A stretch of 64,000 nucleotides of DNA from Congeria kusceri (taxonomy: Eukaryota > Mollusca > Bivalvia > Myida > Dreissenidae). The stretch is taken from the NCBI GenBank assembly GCA_027627225.1, contig CM051025.1:52574181-52638180 (forward strand), read 5' to 3'. A program made the translations under genes and the position numbers. Positions within the stretch are counted from its first letter, which is position 1. Each line of letters begins with the position of its first letter. The notes beneath the pieces are model-generated. The model ran no database searches. It was given only the letters and a program-made list of their open reading frames with translations, and had not been told where the DNA came from. Below are positions 24,101-35,400 of the stretch, one piece after another.

Positions 24101-27100
24101 GGCGTTTCTGAAGACGATTAATATTTAGCACCGAAAAGCGAACAGAGCTTTAAGCAATTAATTTAATGATTCAATTCAATGTAACCTCGGTTTCAGTACC
24201 CGTGTTTATGTATGGAACAGAAAATACATACAATCATTATGAATGAACAGAGCTGATACTTATGCTAGCACCAATCGGTTTTTATTAACCATAAGCGGAA
24301 TAGACAAAACAATGACTAAAATTATTTTGTGCGGATGCCCAAGCTGGGTTTTTTTCACCAATATTTTTTGGAATATTGGTTGTTCACTAATGGTTTGTTT
24401 AATTTTGTTCTAAAAGTTTCAAAGCAAACCCAGATGCAGCAAGTCTGACCTGCCGTACTTATACACCGACTGTCCTGGATGTGTTATGTCGGAGAAATGC
24501 TTGTTGATAGAGCGCGGTATTTAGATCTTGTGCATTTGACATTCCTCTGCGCGTCGTGCAAACTTAAAGGGACAATGTCTACGGAAAAGTGATCTCCTTC
24601 AGCAATTTTAACGTCATTATGTTATAGAAATGAGAAATACAAAGGCGTATACAACAAATAAAGTAGGAAATATTTACTACATAATGAGATTTCTGTTAAA
24701 ACAAAAAAAAATCAGAAAAGAAAACCCTTTGTGGGTATCCAACTCACGACGACAGAGTCGTAAGAGCAAATGACAATTGACAGCGCTCTAACCATCTGCG
24801 CTATTCTGGCTCGTTAAAACAACAACATGCGCATACAATGGTTATATAATATACGCGCATACAATGGTTATATAATATACCCACAAAATTGACGTCAACG
24901 TGTTTGTAAAAAAGAAAAGGACCAAAGAAATACGATCTAAATTATATAAAGAGATTTTTTTTTCAAAATTCATCAACCCATTTCCATTATTTGTACATTG
25001 TTTAACCCTAATTCTATGACAATATAAAATATTTAAATGTCAAAGTTTCTACTGAATTTGCCCCCTAGCGCCCTTCTCGTCGACATACTCCCTTTAAGCG
25101 ACGGTGGTGATGTTACTATTGCATCACCTCATGTTATCTTTCTTCGCAGTCAGCCTCCATATTCCCCACGTTGCGGTCATAATTTATCATTCTTATCGAC
25201 TTTCGCTGAATCGGAATGTCTCGATTAATGTTCACAGGTGTCATGCTATCTTATGTGAATGATTTATCTCTCCCAGTTTACCTGGAATATTTATAAGAAT
25301 ATCTCACCATTCGATTCACAGAAATAGTAGTTTGGCATTATGGAATTTTTGGCCGCTATCTTGCAGCGTTCCTCGTTTGAAGCACCAATGGGGTCAAACC
25401 TGAGGCGCCTGCAGATAGCAGCTACCAGTGTATTACTCACCGTTCTATGAAGCATTCGAATTATAAATGATAGTTCGTGTGGAAAAAATAGACGTAATGT
25501 ATTAACTAAATCATAAAACTTATCAAGCGCTACAAATAAACCTTCTCTGGAAATTTCCCCGACTAAGGGGGAAAAAAAATTATTATATACGTGCGACATA
25601 GCATAATCTTCAAGAACTACAAATAAACCAATGTGGAAATTTCTCATACTAAATTCTATATCTGGTACTTTGATTATAGAAAACAAGAGAGTAACAGATG
25701 TGTGTGATAGCAATCACTCCACCCTTATTAATAAGTAACTGTTTGTTAATCCTTTGAAAAGGACCGTGACCTTATGTGCATCATGTGGTGCGACAAATGC
25801 TCTATTCAAATATCATTCAAGTCCTCTGCACGTGTGATGTTGATATCATGAGAAACACAAGAGGGCATGCGGTACATAGCTGTGGGACGTAGTATTTTGA
25901 CCGACTTTCAAACGATATAAAGCTTAATTAATATATAATAGAGGAGTGTCGTGAGAAACCCAGGCTTAATGCACAAGCGTAAAGTGTCCGCACAGGCTAA
26001 TCCCGGATTAGCCTATGCAGACACTGTACGCAGATGCATTAAGCCTGGTTTTCCAACGACGCGCCTCATATTATTTAAGTAACTTTATAAAATGCTTTTC
26101 ACTCTAAAAAATGAGACTGAAAAGCAATTATTGTTGCGGTGCAAAATATTGTAACTGAACTACCTTAACAGTTTTATGACCATAAACGCTGCCTACGCGA
26201 CATAACCCATTTAAGAAAGCCAGTGTATAGTGCAGCTGTTTGTTGAAAAGTGAAATGATCGACTGCCATGTAAATGAATAAGAGCTTCTCCTAGATAAAT
26301 TTTGTTTGTTTTTTGATAACTAGCATGGTATGCGGTAATCACTAACAGGTTCACAGGTTCACATAACATACCGTTTCTAGAAACGCGGCACTCACAGAGA
26401 GTGCAGGCCTCTGCCAAGATAGGTAACCCTGCTTAACAATTTAATTTGGCAGTGCTATGTATAACTCACATTGCCCCAAATCATAACAATAAAGAATCCC
26501 TTCCAAGATTCCTGGATCCAGACGGAGTTCCGGATCACCACCAAAATCTAAATCAGACGTGTCGTGGGAAAACCATTCTTAATGCATGAGCGTAAAGTGT
26601 CGTCTCGGATCAGCCTTTGCAATCCGCACAGGCTGATCCGGGACGGCACTTCCGCCTGCAGCGGATTTATGTTTAGGAGAGACTTCCTTGAAACAGAAAA
26701 TACCATAACAGCGGAAAGTGTCGTCCTGGATTAGCCTGTGCGGACTGCACAGGCTGTTCCGGGGTGACACTTTACGCACATGCATTAAGCCTGGTTTTCC
26801 CACGACACGCCTCTAAATAAATCATTTGTTCATTGGCCAATTTCCAACCTTCCCTGAGATGTCCATGCAAATCCGTTCATTTTTGCGAAAAGCTGCTTAC
26901 TAACATACTACTAGATAACCAAACAAACCGACGCAGCCAAAAATCCTTTGTCGTAGGTAACTAGTATGACTTACGCGTCACTGTACATTTTCTTTTCACG
27001 TTCTTTTTTCTATTGTTCAGGACCTGGTCACGTGGATAACGGTTGGTACCCCGCATTTTCCACACACTGAGAACCTTCCTACGACTACAGTAGTCGGTAC

Positions 27101-27317
27101 CCAGCTCTCGTTCCACATTCTCCCATACAACTACTTCGACGAAGACCCGTCTATGCGGTCACGTGATGCAGTCAGGATTACCCCATTGCACGTTAATAAC
27201 CCTCTAGGCGGCGCTAAAGTGGAACAATATGGCGCCTTAGAAAATGTACAATGTGTGCAATGGTATAAATATCCCATGGAACTTCTCAAAGTGAACAGTA
27301 CATTTTTGTTCTCTTGA
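21151..27317 (+). CDS. Membrane-anchored copper-containing amine oxidase, three exons, ~831 aa
   Basis: The exons are 21151-21216, 21931-24063 and 27021-27317, all phase 0. Exon 1 starts in good context (GAAAATGG) and gives a 22-residue cytosolic tail. Exon 2 opens with a hydrophobic anchor at residues ~36-59 (GIWIVLTWLFGSICIILLAT), indicating a type II membrane protein like vertebrate AOC3. Family knowledge identifies the key residues. The topaquinone precursor Tyr is residue 530 in SVLNYDY, which fits the CAO signature. A candidate catalytic Asp is residue 443 in NYADGAGVYG. Copper ligands are His579 and His581 in LHNHFFHF, with the third, His745, in exon 3 within TVGTPHFPHTENLP. Tyr-to-His spacings of 49 and 51 match the family. 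Expected reaction: oxidative deamination of primary amines to aldehyde, NH3 and H2O2 outside the cell. Exon 2 reads on to a stop at 24111 if unspliced. AOC-type paralogue identity is not resolved. Confidence 0.93.
24564..25097. mobile_element. TIR element with a tRNA-like core, copy 2 (amine oxidase intron 2)
   Basis: The left end TTAAAGGGACAATGTCTACG and right end GTCGACATACTCCCTTTAA match the ends at 13018-13632. The minus strand of 24725-24815 carries AATAGCGCAGATGGTTAGAG (A-box-like) and a GAGTTGGATACCC B-box-like segment. A 28-bp direct duplication (CGCATACAATGGTTATATAA) lies at 24830-24880. Confidence 0.65.
25941..26069. mobile_element. Foldback element, copy 6 (internally deleted, 129 bp)
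   Basis: Only the outer ends and a single collapsed hairpin remain (GTCCGCACAGGCTAATCCCG then GGATTAGCCTATGCAGAC). It lies in the amine oxidase intron. Confidence 0.75.
26555..26813 (+). mobile_element. Foldback element, copy 7 (full length)
   Basis: Both hairpins are present, around GCCTTTGCAATCCGCACAGG and GCCTGTGCGGACTGCACAGG. The spacer GAAACAGAAAATACCATAAC is in forward orientation. The last intron of the amine oxidase gene carries it about 200 bp before exon 3. Confidence 0.85.
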
Positions 27318-29431
27318 ATTTTAATGCAGACATAGCTTAATTGTATGATACAGGCGAAAGTATTAATCACCATTAATGTGGTAATGACATTCGTTCACTA
27401 CACTTGTATGTCGTTGTTCAAAGAGGCAGCATTATTTTATTTATTCATACGTTTTCATGTTATTTATAAATTCATGTGTACTGTCATGTATTATTTCAAC
27501 CACGCATATGCTTATCTCTTAAGCCCATAGCTCGTTTACTGACTGTAATGCTATTATTTATAATGTCATTTGCACAATTATTATTTATTTCAACCACGCA
27601 TAGGCTTAAGTATCCTGTTAGCAAACAGCTTGTTTTCTGACTATAATGCTGTTACCTCATTGTTCAACGGCATTTACGTAGAAATGGTAGTGTATTATAA
27701 ACCAGTATTAAAGCTGACATACTGCAGTCCGTTGTGTGATTATACATTTATATGTGTGTATTACTAGTTAAGTATCTGTTGTTTTCATCATTTGGTATAA
27801 TTGCGCCATGAACGATATGTTAGCTTTGTGATATGATATTTTAACGAAAGCAAACTGATATATAAGTGACTGGTCACGTCGTAAACCCAATTCTATTAAA
27901 ATATGCTTTTCAGAATTTCAGTAAATATTAACACTAGCTGACTATTAAATGGGATATAACTTACAATTTGTATATTTGGATTTTGTTATTGGTATACATA
28001 CATTTTCAGTACGCAACAACATAACCTATATACGTATATTGAGAGCAAATCTATAATAGTCATGGATACCAATTAATACGTCTTGTAAAATCTTTTTATT
28101 AATTTCGACAAGTGTTTATTTTACATGCAGAGCTTGCATCAGGATGAATTGTACATGTATGTGTTTTATGTATATATTGTTACAGCTGCATATAGATATT
28201 AAGAACAGAACATACACGGTTGTAAATAATTATATTATTATGATTTTTATTTTCTTATACGGTTGTTTTTATTTCATGTTTTACTGATTAATAAATTTGC
28301 ATACAGTATTGGTATGTTCAAAGTCATATGGTTCCTTTAAAATATGTATGTAACAACAAACAATACATAAATCGTATTTGTTATATGCACCCATTTCCTA
28401 GTACTAGATTTAATAAGTCCTTAAACACATGGAAAGCTATATCAAATATCTGTTTCAAATACGAGGGTTGAGCGTGAAACTAGTGTATCTGATATAGAAA
28501 TGTTAAGCAGATACAACAGTTTCGCACTCAACCCTCGATATATATAAGTTAACACGTTTTATTCATTTTTGTATTTTCGATTATGCAGTCCTAGTAGAAT
28601 CACGAGAGTAATTATGTTAAATAAGTTAATAGTAATGCATGATGTTTCTTGAAAACCATTTGCAGTTAAAAAACGTTGCAATGAACGATCGAATGCTTGA
28701 TTAACTGCTTGATTAACTGTATTATTACCAACGAGTCATAAATGGTTTGAAAACATGTTTTTAGTGGTATGTTGCCAATTCTAATGATTTTGATCACACA
28801 TTATATTTTTTCTTACCATTTGAAGACTGGAATACTTACTGATCAATGATTTTTGTCAAGTTATTGACTTTTGTGTGTGTGTATGATTTGACTTTGTCGC
28901 TCCAATTTAGGAAGACTTGTTATTTGAATTACGGGGAATATTGCAAACAACAGGCTACCATCTATTCCATGGGCTAATTTTGGTATTTTTATACAAGAGG
29001 TGATGCATCTATTATACAGCACCTTAATAGGTTTAAAGTATCAATTTAAGCGAAGGGCGAGTTTTAGTAGGTTAAGTTCTAGAAGGGCTCGATCGAACCT
29101 GCGATCCCTGGGGTGAGAAGCATGTGTTTTTCCTGGACCACGGATCCGCTAATCCATTCAAGTAACAATCATACAATCATTTGTAGCCAATAAATTCTAA
29201 TATCATCGGGCCGGTAATTATTTAATATTCATGAGACTTCAGGCTCGGATTGTCGAATGACACGTTTCTAGGACTGAGGCCAAAATTAGTCGTTTGTAAC
29301 CTGACCAAGTAAGGTGTGGGATTTTAGCAACGAGTTAGCTCCCCTGACCACTCTTTTTCTATCATTCGTGCATGCAAAGGAAGAAACAATTTCTTAATTA
29401 AAATCGCCTGTGTTTTATATAACAGCACGCC
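27318..29431. other. Amine oxidase 3' UTR and NCLN upstream region
   Basis: AT-rich, with no coding exon recognised. It contains a strong hairpin at 28463-28543 listed separately. Several AATAAA-like words occur (for example near 28290), but the true polyadenylation site is not determinable. Confidence 0.4.
28463..28543. repeat. Imperfect ~30-bp-arm hairpin
   Basis: The left arm ACGAGGGTTGAGCGTGAAAC and continuing TAGTGTATCTG pair with CAGATACAACAGTTTCGCAC followed by TCAACCCTCG. The loop is about 20 bases. It could be a tiny MITE or a cruciform-forming sequence. Confidence 0.7.
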
Positions 29432-32400
29432 ATGGAGGGTCTAGGTGAAGTTCTTGAGATGTTCAAGAACTGTTTTCCGTTGTCGTTTTTGTTTTTTGTA
29501 CCGATCTTCATCATAATCTCCCCAGTGTCACCGGTGACCGCGGCACATGATTTCGCCATCTACAGAATGCAGCAGTTTGACCACTATGAGACAAAGATCG
29601 GTAAGTTCGCGGGTGTTTTAACACATTTGTAAAGAACGACTTCACTTGATCATATTTATATTGAATAATCGCTGTATATATGCTGTGCGGTGAAAATTGA
29701 TTAAAGGCTACAGTACAAACCACCAACATTTTTTATTGCTAATTTACTATATTGCATAACACATACATAATTAATTATGCCCCCTATCCATACATGCCAT
29801 ACGTCCCGGTTTCACCGGGATTGTCCCGGTTTCATGAGGTCTGTCCCGGTGAGATGCATTTTGTCCCGGTCAATCACAAAAATCAGTGTTAGTGTACCAT
29901 AAAACTTACATTGGGCCAACAATTAAATTCAGATCGTTAATCCCTTTATCGGTCCCTATGACAACAATACCCGCTAGCCACATGTCAAAGAGGAGCAGTA
30001 ATGATACCCCATTCAGTGTTTTTCCTCTATATAAAGTCGATACCGGAAAACGGTACCATTCCCAATCCGATTTTCTGACCATTTTTCCCAATTTGAAGTT
30101 AAAAAATAACCAAATGTAAGAAAAAAATCCAAAAAGACCCTGAAAAGATCGACCATGTTCCTGTATTTTACCCAAAGTGGTGAGGAAAAACACTGCCATT
30201 AGCGATTTATTGATCATTTGTCACATGGGGGTCATATATCCGTGGTCGCTAATTGCTGCTGATTGTTGCATTGTTTCGGAATAAAAAAGGAACTGTGTTT
30301 GTTGTTATTTTGATTCTAAATAGAATAGGTGTTATCACATAATTAGTTTGGTAAGTATGAAAATATATTGAGAACTTTTCGAAAATTAAAGATGCAAAAA
30401 CAATCATTACTTTCTTTAAATTCATATTGTTCAAATCGCAAAATTTGATACAGTTAATGACGCAGTGTATAGTGGAACATAGCCCAGGCAAAAGTCTGCT
30501 GGAGTAGTCTCCCTTGTAAACGCATTTGTTTATTTGACAATCAGTGTTTATATTTGCGTGTTTTGTGTAATTTCTTTGATGTCATAATTAATACATGTTA
30601 TCATTTATATTATTGAATAAGTATGATTAAAATATATGCGTTTGTATGTTTGTGTTATTCATTTTGGGTGTTTATTGTTTGAACTATAACTATATAGACC
30701 ACGAAACGGAATAGGACCCAGGTTAGGTACGATAAACTATTATTATAACGCGTTTTTTTGTTCTGACAAAATGACAATATTAATGTGTCCCGGGCAAATG
30801 TCAAATGTCCCGGCGATTTTTTTGTGCATTGTCCCGTTTTGGCCTGAAAAAATTATGGCATGTATGCCCCTATCGAAGGTGGGGGGGGTATATTGATTTG
30901 CTAATGGCGGTCTGTCGTTGGTGGGTAGACCACTTTCATTTCCACTCTCAAAGTCCAACAGTCATCATGATCTGATCTTCACCATGAACATGTTTTTTGT
31001 GGGCATAATACAATGTTTTTGCTCAATTTAAAGTCGATACCGGAAAACGGTACCATTCCCAATCCGATTTTCTGACTATTTTTCCCCAATTTGAGATTAA
31101 CAAATTTCCAAATGTAAAAAAATACCCCAAAAAATTGAAAAGATCTACAATGTTCCTGTAATTTACTTTTGTTTTACCCAAGCGTAAACCTCAGCGCACA
31201 GCTAAAATCAGTTACTGTTAATGGCTAGTAGAGAAAACTGCTTGTTAATGGCTAGGGGAGTGACGGCTGCAAGGTTTGGTGGAGCTGTATCGATTTGTTA
31301 CTATTATCAGTTACACATTGCGAGTGAGAATGGGAACCAGCTGAACTTTAACGCGTTTTCGCAGTGTCACTTATGAGACATGGCAATTCATAACACCAGG
31401 GCCTTCCCCAGGCCGTTTTAGCTAACTTGAACATATCCGGAGTATAATGAAGAAATTTACAGATTTAAATAAATAAATAAAGAATTTAACAGCACTAATA
31501 ATTTTAATTTAGCTTTAAATTGTGATAAATACCTAAGCAAGCTATGCAACCAAGAGTTTGTAATCATATGTATGTCTCATTACTTATGAGTATGTGTATG
31601 TTTCTAAAAAGCATCACCAAATTTGACCAACTTCACCAAAATAAAATTGTGGGATCTACTGTCTACATGATTTAGTTTTAATGATGTGTTAATAAACATT
31701 GTGTAGTGCTTACACCACGTAGGTCGCGAAAATATGTGATAACTTGAAAAGAAATCTTAATCTCCTTATATTTAAATCCTTCCTTTAACTGACACATCCA
31801 CTTGTGTAAATAACAAAATATTTGCCCATAATTCATGTTAAATTTCATCATGATAGAGGAAAAACAAATCGTTTTTCTTTGTTATACCCATTTTATTAAA
31901 CAGCTATTAGAGTGTTCTTACCTTGTAAGCAATGTCAATGATAAAATTAGAGGATATCCATATGTAAAGCCAGTGTGAAAAAATCGGCTGTAATGTATTG
32001 AAAAATCATATTTTCACTTTCATTCTCGAAAACAAAGTACAGATTTTTTTACAATTGGGAATTTTTTGGTCAGAATTGGGAAAAATTATGCATATTTGGC
32101 ATTGGGAACGGGTCCGACTATCGGACCCGTGAGAGCAGTAGAAAAAGGCCTGCATGTACACCCACTCAATAAAGTAGCTGAATGATCAAAGCGCGTGTCA
32201 CTTCGCAAATTTTTTTAACAATTTACAGTTTTTCATAAGCCGCAATCAATCACCATGAAGCACCGCCTTGTAGGCGGAGTTTTATCTCGCAGTAAAATCA
32301 ATGTAAGTCAGTAGAAACGCTCTGTTTATCTTCGCTGCAGCATGATGTTATGATCGACCAATTGGCGCAATAGGCATGTATCCCCACACAAGTAACCTTA

Positions 32401-35400
32401 TACGCGCTTCCATGCGTAGTATCGACCGTAAAAAGATTGCTCAACCTTTTTGTATTTTATAATGTCCTCACTAATTTATGTGATGAATATAATAACTTCA
32501 AAAAATAAACTGCGACAGATAAGTCAGAAATACGCTAATATGAAATCGTAATCAGAAAAGCCTATCCAGTGCTGCTGTTCGTTGTAGTTTTGTATTACAC
32601 AAACTGTATTGTTTATGTACATGTATGCCATGTAAAACCCATCGTTTCTACAAAAGAAAGCGAAATGTCTGCTGACACGACGTCACGTTCCACGCATGGA
32701 AAGCGTGCGTGTACCGACCATGTGATTTACTAAATACAGGTCTTTTAACATTTGACGCGCGTAAGCACGACTTGCACGAGGGAATTTTCCAGCATTCTAT
32801 GCAAGAACAAAGCATGTATATTATACATGTATTTTAATCAAGATGTTTACAAATCACCAATTATCAGTACTACGTTCACCAGTTGTAACGATTAAAACAT
32901 TGTTAAAACATTAAACACATGCCCATGTGAACATAATTAATAAAAAACAGAGGCTCCGTAAGTAGATGGAGAATAACCTAAAAATTCGAAAACCCCGAGA
33001 ATTGTGGATTTGACCATGACGTCACTGTGCGAATGTGATGCGCTGGACATGAACATCCGGAACAAAATTGTTACTTTCAGTTTCGCAACAACAATGACAC
33101 GTTTGCTTTTAAAAGTCTAGAGGTATACCGTTTACAAAGATGATGTTTCATTTATTTCATTTAGTTTAAACCTTTACACACAATTTAAAACGTGTTAGCC
33201 CTAAATGTAAGAGCTAAAACGCACCGGATAACGTCATTTGACACATACCGCAAAAATTCAATGTAACCACCCCTAACGGGACCGGGGCGCCTGAAAAAAA
33301 CCCTGGCGAAGGCACTGATAACACTAAATACTACCAAAAAAAAATTCAGGGATGCAATCCTTTATCTAGCTATGGCTTTTATGGCAAAGCAGAAAGTATA
33401 GATCCACAACCGTCATTAATTGCGGAAGATACTAGTAATTTTGTTTATGTTCTGTCAACCATTGACACAGACATTGTCAGTGTGGAGTCCAAGAGCAAAC
33501 TTTTATCTCTGGGGCAAGGTGTGCAGGTTGATACCCACCAGCATGGCATTAAAAACCATAGTCTGGCTTGAATGCAAGTTCAAGAATAAATGGAACAAAT
33601 AATTTTAGGGTTTATTTATTGTAACTTACTGTGTTACATCCTTTTCGGCAGTTTTTAATGAAAGTGGTAAAATTCCCAATTTGGCTGAAAATGCATCATA
33701 TTTTCCAAATTTGACTGGTACCTGTACCATTCCCAAAGTGGTGAGAAGAAACGCTGTAATATCTAGGCCATGTTCAATAATCATCCAAATTGTCCCAAGA
33801 ATTGTAGAGTTATGGCCCTTAAATTAACGAAAAATGGCCTTTTTAGCCGTTTCCGCTTGCTGAATTACCAGTAGCCTTTTAAACATTTCCACTCTTTAAG
33901 TCCCAACAAAAAGGGGGTATAATTGTTTTAAAAACAGCTCTTGTTATTTCTTGAACTGCTAGTCATGACAAAAAGGAATTCAACACATACAATTTTGTCA
34001 TTATAGCTCTAATACTTTAACCTGACTCTGATTTTTATGCATGAATATATTACAGATTAGTTATGTTATTGGTAGGGATGGCAACGAATGTTGGAATAAT
34101 GGAAACTATTCGAATTATATTTTTGTTTTTGAATAATGACCTGTTTATTAATTTAATTTTAATACGCATCTTAAATACAGTATTTGTCAACATCATTCTA
34201 TAAAGATATTGCGTTTTCGTGTCACCTTTGCATGTCTAGTACACATGATATCTGTTAAAATCTACCTATCACCCTATTGTTACGTAGACGACAGTTTGTT
34301 GTTAGTGCTAGTCCCATTGTATCGACCACGGTCTCTTGTCAGTTCACAAGTTCACTTATAAATACATGAAGTAGGAGATTAAAGCGCGTTTTAGGGGCTA
34401 ACTGCTATTGTTGCGAACATGTGCTCTGAAACAGCATGTCACATTCCTAGTTATGTCGTGGAAAGTGACAGCGAAGTGGTCAGCAAAGATTTGCATGTGC
34501 TAAATACATGGTTTGAAGTCTTTCCCATTAAATGAAATGGCAAAATCACAAACTAGTTCAAATATATAGATTAAAGTCAGTGTATTGCCGCATATTTCTC
34601 ATCATGTGTTGGTGGTGGCTATAAACCACATAATCACAAGTCATATTCATTTAGTAATACCTCTCTATCTGACGATCAAATATTTGAATACTTCATCAAT
34701 CGAATATTTGAATATTATTTTTGGTATTCGTTGCCATCCCTAGTTATTAGTTTCCATAGTTCATACTGGAAACATGTTAAAGCAATGAAAGAGTGTCCCA
34801 CTGAAAATACAGTTATTGTATAAATAAACGTGTAATATGTGCACGGACATAACCAAGCATAAACATAGGAAACCATTTGAGAGCATCATTTATGCTAACA
34901 GATTTCACAAGTGTCGGGCCAATGTGTCCAAGTTATACTTAAGCAAAAATCTTATGTATATTCATTATTATGTTTAAATACTCATTGAGTCACTCACTTT
35001 ACTAATTTTGATTAATTTTATAAAGACAAAATATCAATTTTATAAGTTAATTAATTATTAATGCTAAACAAAGGCAGCAAAATGTCCTTAATCAACATGG
35101 AAGCGAGACCCTTGGATGCCAAAACGGTGACAAGAAGATGCATCCTGACACGCTTGAAAGAGATGACTGGGTCCAAATACAGAGAGCTGGTTGAACAAAA
35201 GGCAGGAGCGCTTCTGGTCCTACTGCCACAAGACCTGGCAAGCATGCCGGAAAACCTGAAACAGGTAAATTGCATGCTTGTAAGACAGATTTTTTTTACA
35301 CGCAGAAACATTCTGTCAGAGTAAATGTATATATATTTGCTCAGTATGAATGTTCCATATTTAATTACAGTTCCATATCCAACTAATACAGTGAATATCA

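Noticed and set aside
25291..25713. 140-codon minus-strand ORF in amine oxidase intron 2
   Set aside because: No domain or splice context is recognised, and local internal duplication (ACTACAAATAAACC) points to repeat-derived sequence. A decayed transposon fragment is possible but unsupported.
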